Position numbers and translations under genes: made by a program. From the NCBI RefSeq assembly GCF_000317225.1, contig NZ_AJLL01000048.1, positions 1 to 64,000 of the forward strand: a DNA stretch of 64,000 bases. The letters run 5' to 3'. Each line of letters opens with the position of its first letter. The first letter of the stretch is position 1. The DNA is from Fischerella thermalis PCC 7521 (GTDB taxonomy: Bacteria; Cyanobacteriota; Cyanobacteriia; Cyanobacteriales; Nostocaceae). Under the pieces are notes generated by a model. The model saw only the letters and a list, made by a program, of their open reading frames with translations, was not told the origin of the DNA and did no database searches. This document shows, piece by piece, positions 52,642 to 62,888 of this stretch.

Positions 52642-53868
52642 ATGCAAACTCTGCCTACACCCATTACTGCAAATACTTTATCCAGTCAACCTACTTTTGA
52701 CACAACTATTAAAAGACGGAAAACCCGTCCAGTGAAAGTAGGAAATGTCACCATTGGGGGAGGTCATCCGGTAGTGGTGCAATCTATGATCAACGAGGAT
52801 ACTCTTGATGTTGATGGTTCTGTTGCCGCAATTCGGCGTCTACATGAGATAGGCTGTGAAATTGTCCGTGTTACAGTACCAAGTATGGCTCATGCCAAAG
52901 CTTTGGCAGAAATTAAACAAAAATTAATTAAAACCTATCAAGATGTGCCAATTGTTGCTGATGTGCATCACAATGGCATGAAGATAGCTTTAGAAGTTGC
53001 TAAGCACATAGAGAAAGTACGGATAAATCCAGGACTGTATGTATTTGAAAAACCGAATCCAAACAGAACCGAATACACTAAAGTCGAATTTGACGAAATT
53101 GGTGAAAAAATCCGTGAAACTCTAGAACCATTAGTAATTTCTTTGCGCGATCAAGGCAAAGCCATGCGGATTGGGGTAAATCATGGTTCTCTAGCTGAAA
53201 GAATGCTATTTACTTACGGTGACACACCAGAAGGGATGGTACAATCTGCCATAGAATTTATCCGGATTTGTGAATCTTTAGACTTCCGCAACCTAGTGAT
53301 TTCCCTGAAAGCTTCGCGAGTACCAGTGATGATCGCTGCCTATCGTCTTATGGTACAGCGAATGGACGAGTTGGGTATGGATTACCCCTTGCACTTGGGT
53401 GTAACAGAAGCTGGAGACGGTGAATACGGAAGAATTAAATCCACAGCTGGTATTGCTACTTTGTTAGCTGATGGCATTGGCGATACAATTCGGGTGTCGC
53501 TGACTGAATCTCCAGAAAAAGAAATTCCTGTTTGCTACAGTATTCTGCAAGCCTTAGGATTGCGGAAAACAATGGTCGAGTACGTCGCTTGTCCTTCCTG
53601 CGGACGTACTTTATTTAACCTAGAAGAAGTATTGCATAAAGTCCGTGAAGCTACCAAGCATCTCACTGGACTTGACATCGCAGTCATGGGTTGCATTGTC
53701 AATGGTCCTGGAGAGATGGCAGATGCTGACTATGGTTATGTCGGTAAGACTCCAGGTTATATTTCTCTGTATCGTGGCAGAGAAGAAATCAAAAAAGTCC
53801 CAGAAGAACATGGTGTAGAGGAGTTAATCAATTTGATCAAAGCAGATGGACGTTGGGTAGAACCGTGA
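52642..53868 (+). CDS. ispG: 4-hydroxy-3-methylbut-2-enyl diphosphate synthase (IspG/GcpE)
   Basis: The 408-residue product is the bacterial two-domain IspG. The TIM barrel has [39 protein letters not shown] and [19 protein letters not shown]. The C-terminal Fe-S domain has [13 protein letters not shown] and [17 protein letters not shown], giving the three Cys ligands and the Glu of the [4Fe-4S] cluster. It converts MEcPP to HMBPP in the MEP pathway, with ferredoxin or flavodoxin as donor. No plant-type insert is present. Confidence 0.98.
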   Translation: MQTLPTPITANTLSSQPTFDTTIKRRKTRPVKVGNVTIGGGHPVVVQSMINEDTLDVDGSVAAIRRLHEIGCEIVRVTVPSMAHAKALAEIKQKLIKTYQDVPIVADVHHNGMKIALEVAKHIEKVRINPGLYVFEKPNPNRTEYTKVEFDEIGEKIRETLEPLVISLRDQGKAMRIGVNHGSLAERMLFTYGDTPEGMVQSAIEFIRICESLDFRNLVISLKASRVPVMIAAYRLMVQRMDELGMDYPLHLGVTEAGDGEYGRIKSTAGIATLLADGIGDTIRVSLTESPEKEIPVCYSILQALGLRKTMVEYVACPSCGRTLFNLEEVLHKVREATKHLTGLDIAVMGCIVNGPGEMADADYGYVGKTPGYISLYRGREEIKKVPEEHGVEELINLIKADGRWVEP

Positions 53869-54124
53869 AGAAGTCAGGGATCTGAGGATCAAGGGAGAAC
53901 AGGAGGACACGGGAGATAAGGAAATATTACACTCCTTACACTCCTCACACTCCACCCTACGGGAAGCCGCTACGCATCTACACACTTCCCCCATCTCCCC
54001 ACCTCCCCAATCCCTAATAACTTTGTAGAAATAACAAGATATGTTCATTCTGTACAGTATTTGCCTGTGTTAGATTGAGCATACTGACATATAAAATTTT
54101 GTCCCTAGCCACGCAGCTGTCATT
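53869..54124. repeat. Intergenic repeat between ispG and the Ctp gene
   Basis: ACTCCTTACACTCCTCACAC low-complexity text is followed by one copy of the CCCTACGGGAAGCCGCTACGC element (53953-53985). The C-terminal protease promoter lies in the last 100 bases. Confidence 0.65.
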
Positions 54125-55408
54125 ATGGTAATTACAAGAAATGGACTTGTTTTGGGTGCTACGGCGGTGACGCTATCCACAATCGCAGTTACAAGCCTTG
54201 GCATTCACTCGCAAGGACAAGCTCTTTTTAAAGAAAGTCCTAAGGAACTAGTAGATGAAGTTTGGCAAATTATTAATAAACAATACGTAGACGGTACTTT
54301 TAATCAGGTAGATTGGAAAGCTGTTCGGAGTGAGTACCTGAATAAGTCCTACACAAACAAGGAGGAAGCATATAAGTCCATCCGGGAAATGCTGAAGAAG
54401 CTAGATGATCCATATACCCGGTTTATGGATCCAGAGGAATTCAAAAATATGCAAGTTGATACCTCTGGTGAATTGACGGGTATTGGTATCCAGATAGGTT
54501 TGGATGAAAAAACCAAAAAGTTAACTGTAATTGCTCCTATTGAGGACACACCTGCATTTAAGGCAGGGATTCTGGCAAAAGACACCATTATCTACATCAA
54601 CGGTAAAAGCACAGAGGGCATGGATACTAATGAAGCAGTATCCCTAATCCGAGGTGAACCAGGTACTAAAGTTAACTTAACGATCCTGCGTGAAGGTCAA
54701 AGAAAAGAGTTTACAATAACAAGAGCGCGGATTGAAATCCATCCGGTAGAATTTTCTGAAAAGCAAACGCCTGCCGGTAATATTGGCTATATCCGCTTGA
54801 AGCAGTTCAGTGCCAATGCTGCAAAAGAAATGCGGGATGCAATCAGGAATTTAGAAAGCAAGCAGGTAGCCGGATACGTCTTAGATCTACGTAATAATCC
54901 AGGTGGTCTGCTGTACTCTAGTGTAGAAATTGCCCGTATGTGGATGGATAGAGGCACGATTGTTTCCACCATCGACCGTCGGGGTGAGGCAGAACGAGAA
55001 ATGGCCAACGGACGGGCCTTAACGAACAAACCCTTGGTGGTATTGGTAGATAAAGGTAGTGCCAGTGCTAGTGAAATTCTTTCAGGCGCATTGCAGGACA
55101 ACAAGCGTGCAGTCGTAGTGGGTAGTCAGACTTTTGGTAAGGGTCTAGTACAATCTGTACGCCCCTTGGATGATGGTTCAGGATTAGCAGTCACGATCGC
55201 TAAATACCATACACCCCTGGGTAGAGATATCAACAAACATGGAATTGACCCAAACATAGTAGTGGACTTAAGTGATAAGCAGCGACAAGACTTGTGGATC
55301 AAAGAACGAGAAAAAGTCGCTACTCAAGCAGATCCGCAGTTTGCTAAAGCAGTGGAAGTGTTAGGTAAAGAAATTGCAGCTAAAGGCACAAATGCACAAA
55401 GAAATTAG
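54125..55408 (+). CDS. C-terminal processing peptidase, S41 family (CtpA/B/C type)
   Basis: The 427-residue product has a signal or anchor (LVLGATAVTLSTIAVTSLGI), a helical N-terminal part (DEVWQIINKQYVDGTFNQVD), a PDZ domain (about 100-190; GIGIQIGLDEKTKKLTVIAP) and the S41 catalytic domain. KGSASASEILSGALQDNKRA supplies the catalytic Ser and SQTFGKGLVQSV the Lys. Cyanobacterial Ctp proteases act in the thylakoid lumen or periplasm; CtpA matures D1, and CtpB/C have other targets. Whether this is A, B or C is not decided. Confidence 0.94.
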   Translation: MVITRNGLVLGATAVTLSTIAVTSLGIHSQGQALFKESPKELVDEVWQIINKQYVDGTFNQVDWKAVRSEYLNKSYTNKEEAYKSIREMLKKLDDPYTRFMDPEEFKNMQVDTSGELTGIGIQIGLDEKTKKLTVIAPIEDTPAFKAGILAKDTIIYINGKSTEGMDTNEAVSLIRGEPGTKVNLTILREGQRKEFTITRARIEIHPVEFSEKQTPAGNIGYIRLKQFSANAAKEMRDAIRNLESKQVAGYVLDLRNNPGGLLYSSVEIARMWMDRGTIVSTIDRRGEAEREMANGRALTNKPLVVLVDKGSASASEILSGALQDNKRAVVVGSQTFGKGLVQSVRPLDDGSGLAVTIAKYHTPLGRDINKHGIDPNIVVDLSDKQRQDLWIKEREKVATQADPQFAKAVEVLGKEIAAKGTNAQRN

Positions 55409-55429
55409 AAAGTGGTTTAACTTTTGCCT

Positions 55430-55618
55430 TTAGACTGGTTGGCATTTACCCGCGCGAATCAGTCCTACACGACGAGCGATTGCTTCCCCTGGCGATTCAA
55501 AGGGTCCCCACTTTTCCATAACCTCTGGATTGTCATCCCCAGCAACTTTATTGCTAGGGATGATTTCGCAGTTGCCAGCAGGACGCTTGACAATATAGAA
55601 ATTTTGTGTATTGCTCAT
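55430..55618 (-). CDS. Small conserved hypothetical protein
   Basis: A 62-residue product (MSNTQNFYIVKRPAGNCEII at the start). It has a strand-turn pattern, the segment EVMEKWGPFESPGEAIARRV and a C-terminal VGLIRAGKCQPV. Similar short proteins are common in cyanobacteria but have no known function to my recollection. I chose the ATG at 55618; the frame extends to 55672. It is convergent with the Ctp gene. Confidence 0.72.
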   Translation of the reverse strand: MSNTQNFYIVKRPAGNCEIIPSNKVAGDDNPEVMEKWGPFESPGEAIARRVGLIRAGKCQPV

Positions 55619-55862
55619 TTGTGTAACCAGATATTTCCTTGCTGAAGAAATTTTAAAGCTTTGGGGCATCAATTGGACTTGATAAGTAAATAGTTAATAG
55701 TAGCAAGCACTACAGTAATGCTCTCGATTCATAAACTTGCTTGAATAAAAGACATTAACATTTTAAATTTTAATGTTGGCATTGCCCGTAAGCTTACCCA
55801 TCGCTAGAGAGCGGATTTTCAGTAGCCGTGAAGTTAACTTTGCGGGCGGTCATTTTTCTCGA

Positions 55863-56747
55863 TTACTTCGTTTCTTGTGGGAGTAAAATTGGTACCGTGC
55901 CTTTTTCAGCACCAATCACCACAATCTTAGAGTTAGAGGATTGTGCTAATTTTTCAGTAGCTTCTATGGCTCGTAATTGCAGTACAGAATTGTTAAGTCC
56001 ATCAGAAATAATTTTTTGGGAATCAGCTATACCCCTAGCTTCGATGCGTTTGCGTTCTGCTTCTTGACGTTCTTTTTCTAAAATAAATTTCATGCGCTGA
56101 TTTTCTTGTTCTGCTTTGAGTTTTTCTTGAATTGCTGCTTGTAAGCTGTCAGGCATTTTGACATTTCTTAACAAAGCTTCTTCTACAATGAAACCCAAAG
56201 GAAGTAACTGTTGAGTCAGCTGTTGATTGAGTTGCTGGACAATTTCTTGACGTTTAGTAGAATAAATAGCTGCTGCTGGGTAGTTAGCTGTAATAGCGCG
56301 GATTGTCGAGCGAAATCGAGAAATAACTAATTGTGTTTCGTCTGTACCAATATTTTTATATACTGTTGCTGCTTTTTGAGGGTCAAGCTTGTATTGCAGA
56401 CTTACATCAAGATTGAGACTCAACCCTTCCTGAGATGTGACATCGACATTTTCTTTGATATCTTTGAAGCGTGTTGAAAAATTGATTACCTTAGCAAAAG
56501 GATTCATCAAATGCACACCTGGATTAAATGTGTCATCGGGGACTTGACCAAATAAATTGGCGACTCCAACATTACCTGGTGGTATGATGACTAAAAGTCT
56601 GGCAATAGAAGCTAGTAGAGTGATCGCACCGATTAAAACACTTACTGAGCGAATTGTCCAGCGCGATCGTTCATTAGATATTTTACCAGAGTTTAAATAG
56701 ATAAAAATTGCAATCAGGCTTGTTAAGAGAGAAAATATAAAACCCAT
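55863..56747 (-). CDS. Prohibitin/SPFH-family membrane protein
   Basis: The 294-residue product has an N-terminal hydrophobic region with two segments (FIFSLLTSLIAIFIYL and SVLIGAITLLASIARLLVII), then an SPFH domain (PPGNVGVANLFGQVPDDTFN to about residue 210), then a long charged coiled coil (QAAIQEKLKAEQENQRMKFI onward). It is like prohibitin-type proteins, which form ring-shaped membrane scaffolds and may act with FtsH proteases. ATG 56747 follows AGGT at 8 bases. Confidence 0.92.
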   Translation of the reverse strand: MGFIFSLLTSLIAIFIYLNSGKISNERSRWTIRSVSVLIGAITLLASIARLLVIIPPGNVGVANLFGQVPDDTFNPGVHLMNPFAKVINFSTRFKDIKENVDVTSQEGLSLNLDVSLQYKLDPQKAATVYKNIGTDETQLVISRFRSTIRAITANYPAAAIYSTKRQEIVQQLNQQLTQQLLPLGFIVEEALLRNVKMPDSLQAAIQEKLKAEQENQRMKFILEKERQEAERKRIEARGIADSQKIISDGLNNSVLQLRAIEATEKLAQSSNSKIVVIGAEKGTVPILLPQETK

Positions 56748-56927
56748 AGATATTACCTGTAGAGTCAAGAAGTAATCAATACTTAACCACTACAGTATAT
56801 GCACTAGGTAATGCTTGATATTAGAACAAAATCACATTTTGTCAAAAATTTTTAATCCTGACATTTCCCAACATGAGATGATATTTACTTTGCAGTCTGC
56901 AAAGTGTATCAGCTAGGGAATCCATCC

Positions 56928-57575
56928 ATGAGTCAAATCATTTGGATAGCAAGACACGCTAACCGTCTTGATTTTGTTAACCCTGATTGGTTTCTTACCG
57001 CCGAACGACGTTACGATCCGCCTTTGTCTGAAGATGGCTTTATCCAAGCAAAGCAGCTAGCTAATCGCCTCAAACGAGAAAAAATTGCCCATATTTTTGC
57101 TTCGCCTTTCTTGCGAACAGTACAAACTGCAAACGCTGTTGCAGAAGTTCTAGATTTACCAATTAAACTAGAAACAGGTTTGAGTGAATGGCTTAATCCT
57201 GCTTGGATGACAGAGGAACCACAAAGACTGTCCACTTCTGCCTTGAGTGAATTATTCCCTAGAATAGATATTAGCTACACACCCCGGATTGCAGCTAAAT
57301 ACCCAGAAACTCAACAACAAGTGCGGGCGCGTTCTGGACAAACTGCTAGATGTCTGGCCATGGAATACTCTCCAGACAATATTTTGCTGGTGGGACATGG
57401 TGCATCCGTACTAGGGGCAGCTATGGGACTTGTTGGGGAAATTGCTGTAACAGAAGTTAAAGCAAGTTTGTGTAGTTTAGTAAAAGTTGTGCGTCAACAT
57501 CCTGAATGGTTTCTCGAACTAAAGGGAGATACTTCTCACTTAACTCAAGTAGAGGAATTTGTTCGGTTTAATTAG
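56928..57575 (+). CDS. Histidine phosphatase family protein
   Basis: The 215-residue product has the RHAN variant of the RHG motif (IIWIARHANRLDFVNPDWFL) in which the catalytic His is kept, FASPFLRTVQTANAVAEVLD with the second Arg, and NILLVGHGASVLGAAMGLVG with the second His. It is close in form to uncharacterised eukaryotic UBASH3/STS-like phosphatases rather than phosphoglycerate mutase. Start ATG 56928 follows AGGGA at 9 bases. The substrate is unknown. Confidence 0.9.
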   Translation: MSQIIWIARHANRLDFVNPDWFLTAERRYDPPLSEDGFIQAKQLANRLKREKIAHIFASPFLRTVQTANAVAEVLDLPIKLETGLSEWLNPAWMTEEPQRLSTSALSELFPRIDISYTPRIAAKYPETQQQVRARSGQTARCLAMEYSPDNILLVGHGASVLGAAMGLVGEIAVTEVKASLCSLVKVVRQHPEWFLELKGDTSHLTQVEEFVRFN

Positions 57576-57777
57576 AGATATTAAGGATTATAGCTAAACC
57601 AATTTCGCTTGCTGACTGTTAGTGGATAGTGGTTAGTGGTTGATAGTCGTATATGGACAAACAGTCAACAATCTATAGGTAATTGAAAACCGATAGTGGT
57701 TATTGATAAAAAATCAACTACTAACTATCCACTACTAGCCACCAACCACCAACCACTAACTATTAACTTAAATATTT

Positions 57778-58803
57778 ATGACTTTACTACTAGCTGGAGA
57801 CATCGGCGGAACAAAAACCATTCTGCGACTGATAGAGGAAACAGAAGAACCTCTTTTACGTACAGTGTATGAGCAACGTTACCGCAGTGGTGATTTTCCC
57901 GATTTAGTGCCAATAGTACAACAGTTTTTGACCGCAGCTAATACGCCGATACCCCAAAAAGCTTGTTTTGCGATCGCTGGTCCTATAGTTCACAATACCG
58001 CTAAGCTGACTAATTTGGCTTGGTTTCTCGATGCTGAACGTCTGCAACAACAACTCGGTATCACTTATGTTTCTTTAATTAATGATTTTACTGCTGTTGC
58101 CTATGGGATTTTAGGCTTAGAAGCACAAGACTTTTATACACTTCAAACTGGCAAATACGATCCAGATGCACCGATTGGGATTATTGGTGCTGGTACTGGT
58201 TTAGGACAAGGATTTTTAATCAAACAGGGAAATTTTTATCAAGCTTTTCCCTCTGAAGGTGGACATGCTGATTTTGCCCCCCGGACTGAATTGGAGTTTC
58301 AACTGTTGAAATATCTGTTGGATAAACATAGTATCCAGCGCGTTTCTGTGGAACGGGTAGTTTCTGGGTTAGGAATTGTTTCTATTTACCAATTTTTACG
58401 CGATCGCAAAATTGACGACGAATCACCAGAGATTGCCGAAATAGTCAGAACTTGGGAACAAGAGGCAGGAAAACAAGAAAAAAGCGTCGATCCGGGTGCT
58501 GCTATTGGTAACGCTGCTCTACAAGGAAGCGATCGCCTTTGCGAACAAACAATGCAGTTATTTATAGAAGCTTACGGCGCGGAAGCAGGTAACCTTGCTC
58601 TCAAACTCCTGCCTTACGGTGGTTTATATGTTGCTGGTGGTATTGCCCCAAAAATTCTGTCTTTAATTCAACAAGGTGATTTCCTGTTTAATTTCACCCA
58701 TAAAGGTAGAATGCGTCCCCTGCTAGAAGAAATACCAGTACATGTTGTAACAAATCAACAAGTTGGGTTGATAGGTGCTGCTATTTACGCTGCTAGGTTA
58801 TAG
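57778..58803 (+). CDS. glk: Glucokinase
   Basis: The 341-residue product matches cyanobacterial/E. coli type Glk. LLLAGDIGGTKTILRLIEE binds phosphate, AIAGPIVHNTAKLTNLAW and SLINDFTAVAYGILGL give the glucose site and catalytic Asp, and IIGAGTGLGQGF plus PSEGGHADFAPR follow. The C-terminal GGLYVAGGIAPKIL closes the ATP site. It phosphorylates glucose, fitting with malQ and invertase in this window. Start ATG 57778 lies after CTAACTA-like repeats. Confidence 0.96.
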   Translation: MTLLLAGDIGGTKTILRLIEETEEPLLRTVYEQRYRSGDFPDLVPIVQQFLTAANTPIPQKACFAIAGPIVHNTAKLTNLAWFLDAERLQQQLGITYVSLINDFTAVAYGILGLEAQDFYTLQTGKYDPDAPIGIIGAGTGLGQGFLIKQGNFYQAFPSEGGHADFAPRTELEFQLLKYLLDKHSIQRVSVERVVSGLGIVSIYQFLRDRKIDDESPEIAEIVRTWEQEAGKQEKSVDPGAAIGNAALQGSDRLCEQTMQLFIEAYGAEAGNLALKLLPYGGLYVAGGIAPKILSLIQQGDFLFNFTHKGRMRPLLEEIPVHVVTNQQVGLIGAAIYAARL

Positions 58804-58923
58804 TAGATATGCGTAGGACTACAACGCTGTTTTTACACAATTTTACGGGTGCTTCTAGATATTTTACTAAGTTATAACAAACTATCAGCCTACGTAATAT
58901 TAGCACGTGTAAAAGCAAAAACT

Positions 58924-59526
58924 ATGACAAAAAGAGTGTTGTTGTCCCTAATTACTGTGGCTTTAGTATGTAGCGGATTTACACGCGTTGAGGCGCGTCC
59001 TCCCCAACGCCCCATTTCTCCTACCAAACCAGCCCCCAATAAACCAATTAAGTCAGAATGGAAGTTATTTACTGCTCCAGATGGTAGCTTCACTGTCTTA
59101 ATGCCAGGGAGACCTAAAGCCATGTCTCAGACCCAAAAAACCTATATGGGGGAAATAAACTTACAACTGTTTGTTGGGCAACTACCTAACCAAGAAGTGG
59201 CTTATGTAGTGGCATACAACGACTTTCCCTATGACTATGGTCGAATGACCAATCCCCAAGTAATACTTAACAATGCCCAAACTATGGCTGTAAAAACTAC
59301 CCAAAGTAATTTAATTCGTCAGCGTAGCATCCGTAGTTCCAATGGTCATCCTGGCAAGGAAATCGAGTATGTCAACTCTGGTGGGAAAATAACTAAAAAC
59401 CGTATGTATGTTGCTGATGGGCGCTTGTATCAAGTCATGGCGATCACAACCAATAAGCAACACAAGTCTCTATCTAAAACTATTAACGGATATTTGAATT
59501 CTTTCCAGTTAGTTTTGAAAAAATGA
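58924..59526 (+). CDS. Hypothetical exported protein
   Basis: The 200-residue product has a signal peptide (MTKRVLLSLITVALVCSGFT, cleavage after VEA), then a Pro-rich segment (RPPQRPISPTKPAPNKP), and a soluble domain starting at WKLFTAPDGSFTVLMPG and continuing with RNRMYVADGRLYQVMAITTN-like text. The pattern FxVxxPG in this context is seen in many cyanobacterial exported proteins of unknown function. ATG 58924 is preferred over the frame's earlier start. Confidence 0.8.
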   Translation: MTKRVLLSLITVALVCSGFTRVEARPPQRPISPTKPAPNKPIKSEWKLFTAPDGSFTVLMPGRPKAMSQTQKTYMGEINLQLFVGQLPNQEVAYVVAYNDFPYDYGRMTNPQVILNNAQTMAVKTTQSNLIRQRSIRSSNGHPGKEIEYVNSGGKITKNRMYVADGRLYQVMAITTNKQHKSLSKTINGYLNSFQLVLKK

Positions 59527-59735
59527 GGATGAGGATTGACGCAGAGAGTGGGGGTTATGGGGAGTGTGAGGAGTGTGTAGACGCGCTTTACGCGGCTTCC
59601 CGTAGGGTGGAGTATGAGGAGTGTAAGGAGTGGGGGAAGTGTAATTCAGTTATCAGTTATCAGATTCTGTTACTCACTGCTAACTGTTTTTTGACTAATT
59701 CCCAACCACTAACAACCAACAACCACCCAATAGAT
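59527..59735. repeat. Dispersed repeat between convergent genes
   Basis: GTGTAGACGCGCTTTACGCG and GCTTCCCGTAGGGTGG (59577-59612) is an inverted copy of the CCCTACGGGAAGCCGC element. It is surrounded by GAGTGTGAGGAGTGT text and CAACCACTAACAACC filler. Confidence 0.7.
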
Positions 59736-61181
59736 TCAAGTGTCAAAGCTGTTGAGTTCAAATTCACAAGCCCTAGAAACCTGTTCTGCTGTAAATGGTT
59801 CAAAGCTAACTAATGGCAACCAAGAAGGATTGTTAATCAATTCTTTTGCTAATAAGAAGCCTGCAACAGTCCATATTTGATATTTTCTCGCTTGTTTGCC
59901 TTGTAGTCGCCCTCTTCTACCATCGTAATATTCTGGCCATTCATCATCTTTGAGGCGAGTTTGGGCAATTGCAATTGCTCTCTCTGCTAGACACACTCTA
60001 TTAGTTTTGATGGCAGCTGCTGCTAACATCCACATTAATACTGGCCAATTGCCGCCGTTGTGATAAGACCAAGGTATATTTTTCGGATCGCAGCCAGTAA
60101 TAATTCTATATTCTTCATTTTCTAAGGCAGGGAAAGTAATTTTCATCGGCATATCTCCGACTAAATCTTCCCAGCGTTTCTCTATTAAATTCATAATGGC
60201 TTGCGATTGTTCTTCGCTAGCAAGATCAGAAATAACCGCAACCAAGTTTCCTAATGTGAAAAAGCGGGTATCCATCTGTGATGGTCCCACATTCCCTGCG
60301 AGATAACCACCTTTTCTTGGTAGCCACCGATCTAATTCAGAATAAGGAAGGGAATCTACATATATATTGAATTGATTGACAGCCCCTTTACCATACTCTT
60401 CACCTTTGTAGCGATAAATAGCATTGAGGCGATTTAAGTCTATCCAATAATGTTTACGAATATGAGCGCGTAAAAGAGGTAGGCGGTTATCAATGGCTGT
60501 AACAATATCTTGATTGCCTTGGCAAACTAGTAGTTCTCGCCCTGCACGCAATGCAGCATAAAATAAAGATTGAATTTCTAAAGGATGCCCGTAGATACCC
60601 AAACGACGATCGATCATACAAGCACCGTCTGGAACCAACAGGGTAGGATACATATCAAAACGTGTCGCTAAGGATAGCTCCATAATTAACCTGATGCCGT
60701 GTTGAAAATCAGGTTGATATGCTAATGAATAATCCTTTGTAGCTACTACATAAGCACGTAGCAGTATTACCCACCAAAAACACGAATCTACTGGTGTGAC
60801 TCTGGCGATCGCATGTTCTCCAAAATCAGCTTCTAAGTATTCTTCACCACTTGGAGATACAACTACTTTGAAGCTCGCTGGAATCAAGCCTCGACCTGGT
60901 TTATAGGCATCCAACTGATTCTCTTTTGGCTGTAACTTTAAAGTTTCTTCTAGAAAGTTACGAACAATTTCTGTTCTACCTTTAATGAGAAATAGTAGAG
61001 CGGAAGAGACAAAATCTCTAATAAAGCATTGGTCATAATTGAGCGCATCTACTGTACTGTCAATGGCTGCGATCGTTCCTACTGGACGACCTTTATAGTA
61101 CATTATTGATTTTTCTAAAACTTCCCATGCTTCTTGTTCTACGTTTTCAAGTGTTACCTTGTCTTCTAATTGCATCGCCAC
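59736..61181 (-). CDS. inv: Alkaline/neutral invertase, GH100 family
   Basis: The 481-residue product fits GH100. [20 protein letters not shown] (with the catalytic Asp), [52 protein letters not shown] and [14 protein letters not shown] are seen, and the later [20 protein letters not shown] and [12 protein letters not shown]. It hydrolyses sucrose to glucose and fructose in the cytosol. Two such enzymes (InvA, InvB) occur in heterocyst formers, where InvB is important in heterocysts; which one this is cannot be told. Confidence 0.95.
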   Translation of the reverse strand: MAMQLEDKVTLENVEQEAWEVLEKSIMYYKGRPVGTIAAIDSTVDALNYDQCFIRDFVSSALLFLIKGRTEIVRNFLEETLKLQPKENQLDAYKPGRGLIPASFKVVVSPSGEEYLEADFGEHAIARVTPVDSCFWWVILLRAYVVATKDYSLAYQPDFQHGIRLIMELSLATRFDMYPTLLVPDGACMIDRRLGIYGHPLEIQSLFYAALRAGRELLVCQGNQDIVTAIDNRLPLLRAHIRKHYWIDLNRLNAIYRYKGEEYGKGAVNQFNIYVDSLPYSELDRWLPRKGGYLAGNVGPSQMDTRFFTLGNLVAVISDLASEEQSQAIMNLIEKRWEDLVGDMPMKITFPALENEEYRIITGCDPKNIPWSYHNGGNWPVLMWMLAAAAIKTNRVCLAERAIAIAQTRLKDDEWPEYYDGRRGRLQGKQARKYQIWTVAGFLLAKELINNPSWLPLVSFEPFTAEQVSRACEFELNSFDT

Positions 61182-61867
61182 AAAATCTCCATGTAACTTG
61201 TACTATTAATTAGATAGTAGATATTCCTTGATTTATTTTTCCCAATATCCTCATCATAACAAGCACATTTTTTAATTAAAAAAAGACGAGATTAAATGCT
61301 AAATAAAAGCAATTGTTTTACTGCTATCTTTTATATGCGCTTTTTTACATTGTTTATATGGATTGAAGTAGATTATTTTTTGTTAATTAATTAGCAATAG
61401 CAAGGACTTTGATTTTTGCAAGTAAGCTAAATCTACTTTTTTATTTTTTGAATTTCTAATTAAGAAATTACTTTTTACCATACAAAGACATACACCCAGT
61501 AGTATTTAAATTTTTTGTAAATTTAAATACTGTTTCAGCAGGTATACTTAATTTTATGTACAAGTCACTTTGACTATAATGAAACGATTTGCTGAGATAG
61601 ACATAATAAGAAATTATAACGAATTTTCACAATATGCAATATGAATTTTAAAAATCATTTTTCTATGTTTAGAAGAATTGGTGTTTAATTTTACTTGGAA
61701 AGCTGTAATCTACTTTTGCCAAAGAAGCAATAAAAGTTAATAAATTGCATAAGAAAATACACGCAAAATAGCAAAAGTAGCCAGTTTTAAAACAAAAATA
61801 AGCTTATCAATAGTCTTCCTTGTGATAAATTTCAAAGATTTTTGATTAACGGTAATTCTTTGGTTAA

Positions 61868-61990
61868 TTATTCATTGCCATGATCTATTGCTACATCTGC
61901 TAGATGGTGGTGTAATAATTCCTCCTCAGTCAGCAAGTTTACTAACCAACCTCTTACTCCACGGGAAAGTTGACCAATGGGAAGAAAACT
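61868..61990 (-). pseudogene. Possible relic C-terminus of a protein gene
   Basis: A frame open for 40 codons reads PIGQLSRGVRGWLVNLLTEE, then LLHHHLADVAIDHGNE and stop. Composition and codon use are protein-like and unlike the surrounding AT-rich DNA, but there is a stop directly upstream and no start codon. The source family is not recognised, so this is tentative. Confidence 0.3.
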
Positions 61991-62609
61991 CTATAACGGG
62001 GAACAGTGGAAGACTCATAACCCGAAGATAAAGAATGTAACCCCCTTAAATTATTCGTAGGCAAGGAAAAATGATTGAGAGCGCAGAATGCACAAATTCA
62101 ACAAGGCGTCCTATTCAAAGTCCTGTGAATGCGATCGCACAAATCTGGAATACAGAAATAATTGTTATCAGATATACAAATCACTATTTTGAGCCTCACC
62201 TAGATTAATTAAACTAATTATTGAGAATATCAGATTTTTGTAGCTATTGTTACTATAATCATATAACAATTTACACATACATCTAGTAGAGTAAAAAATA
62301 TTACCTATCAAAATTTATGAAATCCTTCCGGATTACTATTAAAGTTTGTGCAATGTACAAAAAGGGGTTGTTACGCAAAACCTCGTGTTTGCTGTTGAAA
62401 AAATAAAAAACAAAGTTTACTGACGCATGGTTATTAGCCTCTAATTAGGATTTTGAACACTGATAACAGTCCTAGTAGTCGATAATTAGCCCATTTCAAT
62501 TGATATGTTGCACTATTTTTAACAAGCCTAAAATTTAGCCCTGAATAAATTAGGCTCCAGCAGGCCACCATAACAGGTATCTACGGGTTAAAACTGCTTT
62601 AGAATTCGT

Positions 62610-62631
62610 GCTGTGAAATTTATTTCACAGC
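62610..62631. promoter_or_regulatory. Perfect palindrome upstream of the orphan gene
   Basis: GCTGTGAAATTT and ATTTCACAGC make a 10-bp inverted repeat with a two-base centre, 258 bases before ATG 62889. It could be an operator or hairpin. The inner TGTGA and TCACA are 8 bases apart, two more than the SyCrp1 consensus. Confidence 0.35.
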
Positions 62632-62888
62632 TAATCGTAATTAGTACAATATCTCTGTTTCAACAAATATTCTGTGATATCCTTATTTGTTTTTTTGATT
62701 ACGCTTGATATTTGTAATAACTCAATCTTACATATTTCTGCTACACAAGCAATTTATTAAACTCAATTTAATTTATTGCAAATATTTTTTAATCAAAACT
62801 TATTATTAATGCGAAAATAATTCATAATTAACTAGATTGATTGAATTTATTTTACACAAAAATCAAAAATAAATTACAAAGGGGAAAA

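Larger units (their letters stand above)
61182..62888. other. Long AT-rich non-coding stretch
   Basis: About 1.7 kb without a convincing gene. It holds a 40-codon relic frame (61868-61990, minus), a perfect palindrome GCTGTGAAAT-TT-ATTTCACAGC (62610-62631), one isolated HIP1 octamer (near 62131), and otherwise AT-rich sequence. No tRNA, known RNA or repeat array was recognised. The last 50 bases hold AAAGGGG before the start of the next gene. Confidence 0.6.

Noticed and set aside
62612-62629. TGTGA...TCACA as a cyclic-AMP receptor (SyCrp1) site
   Set aside because: The half-sites are 8 bases apart, while the consensus has 6; listed only as a generic palindrome.
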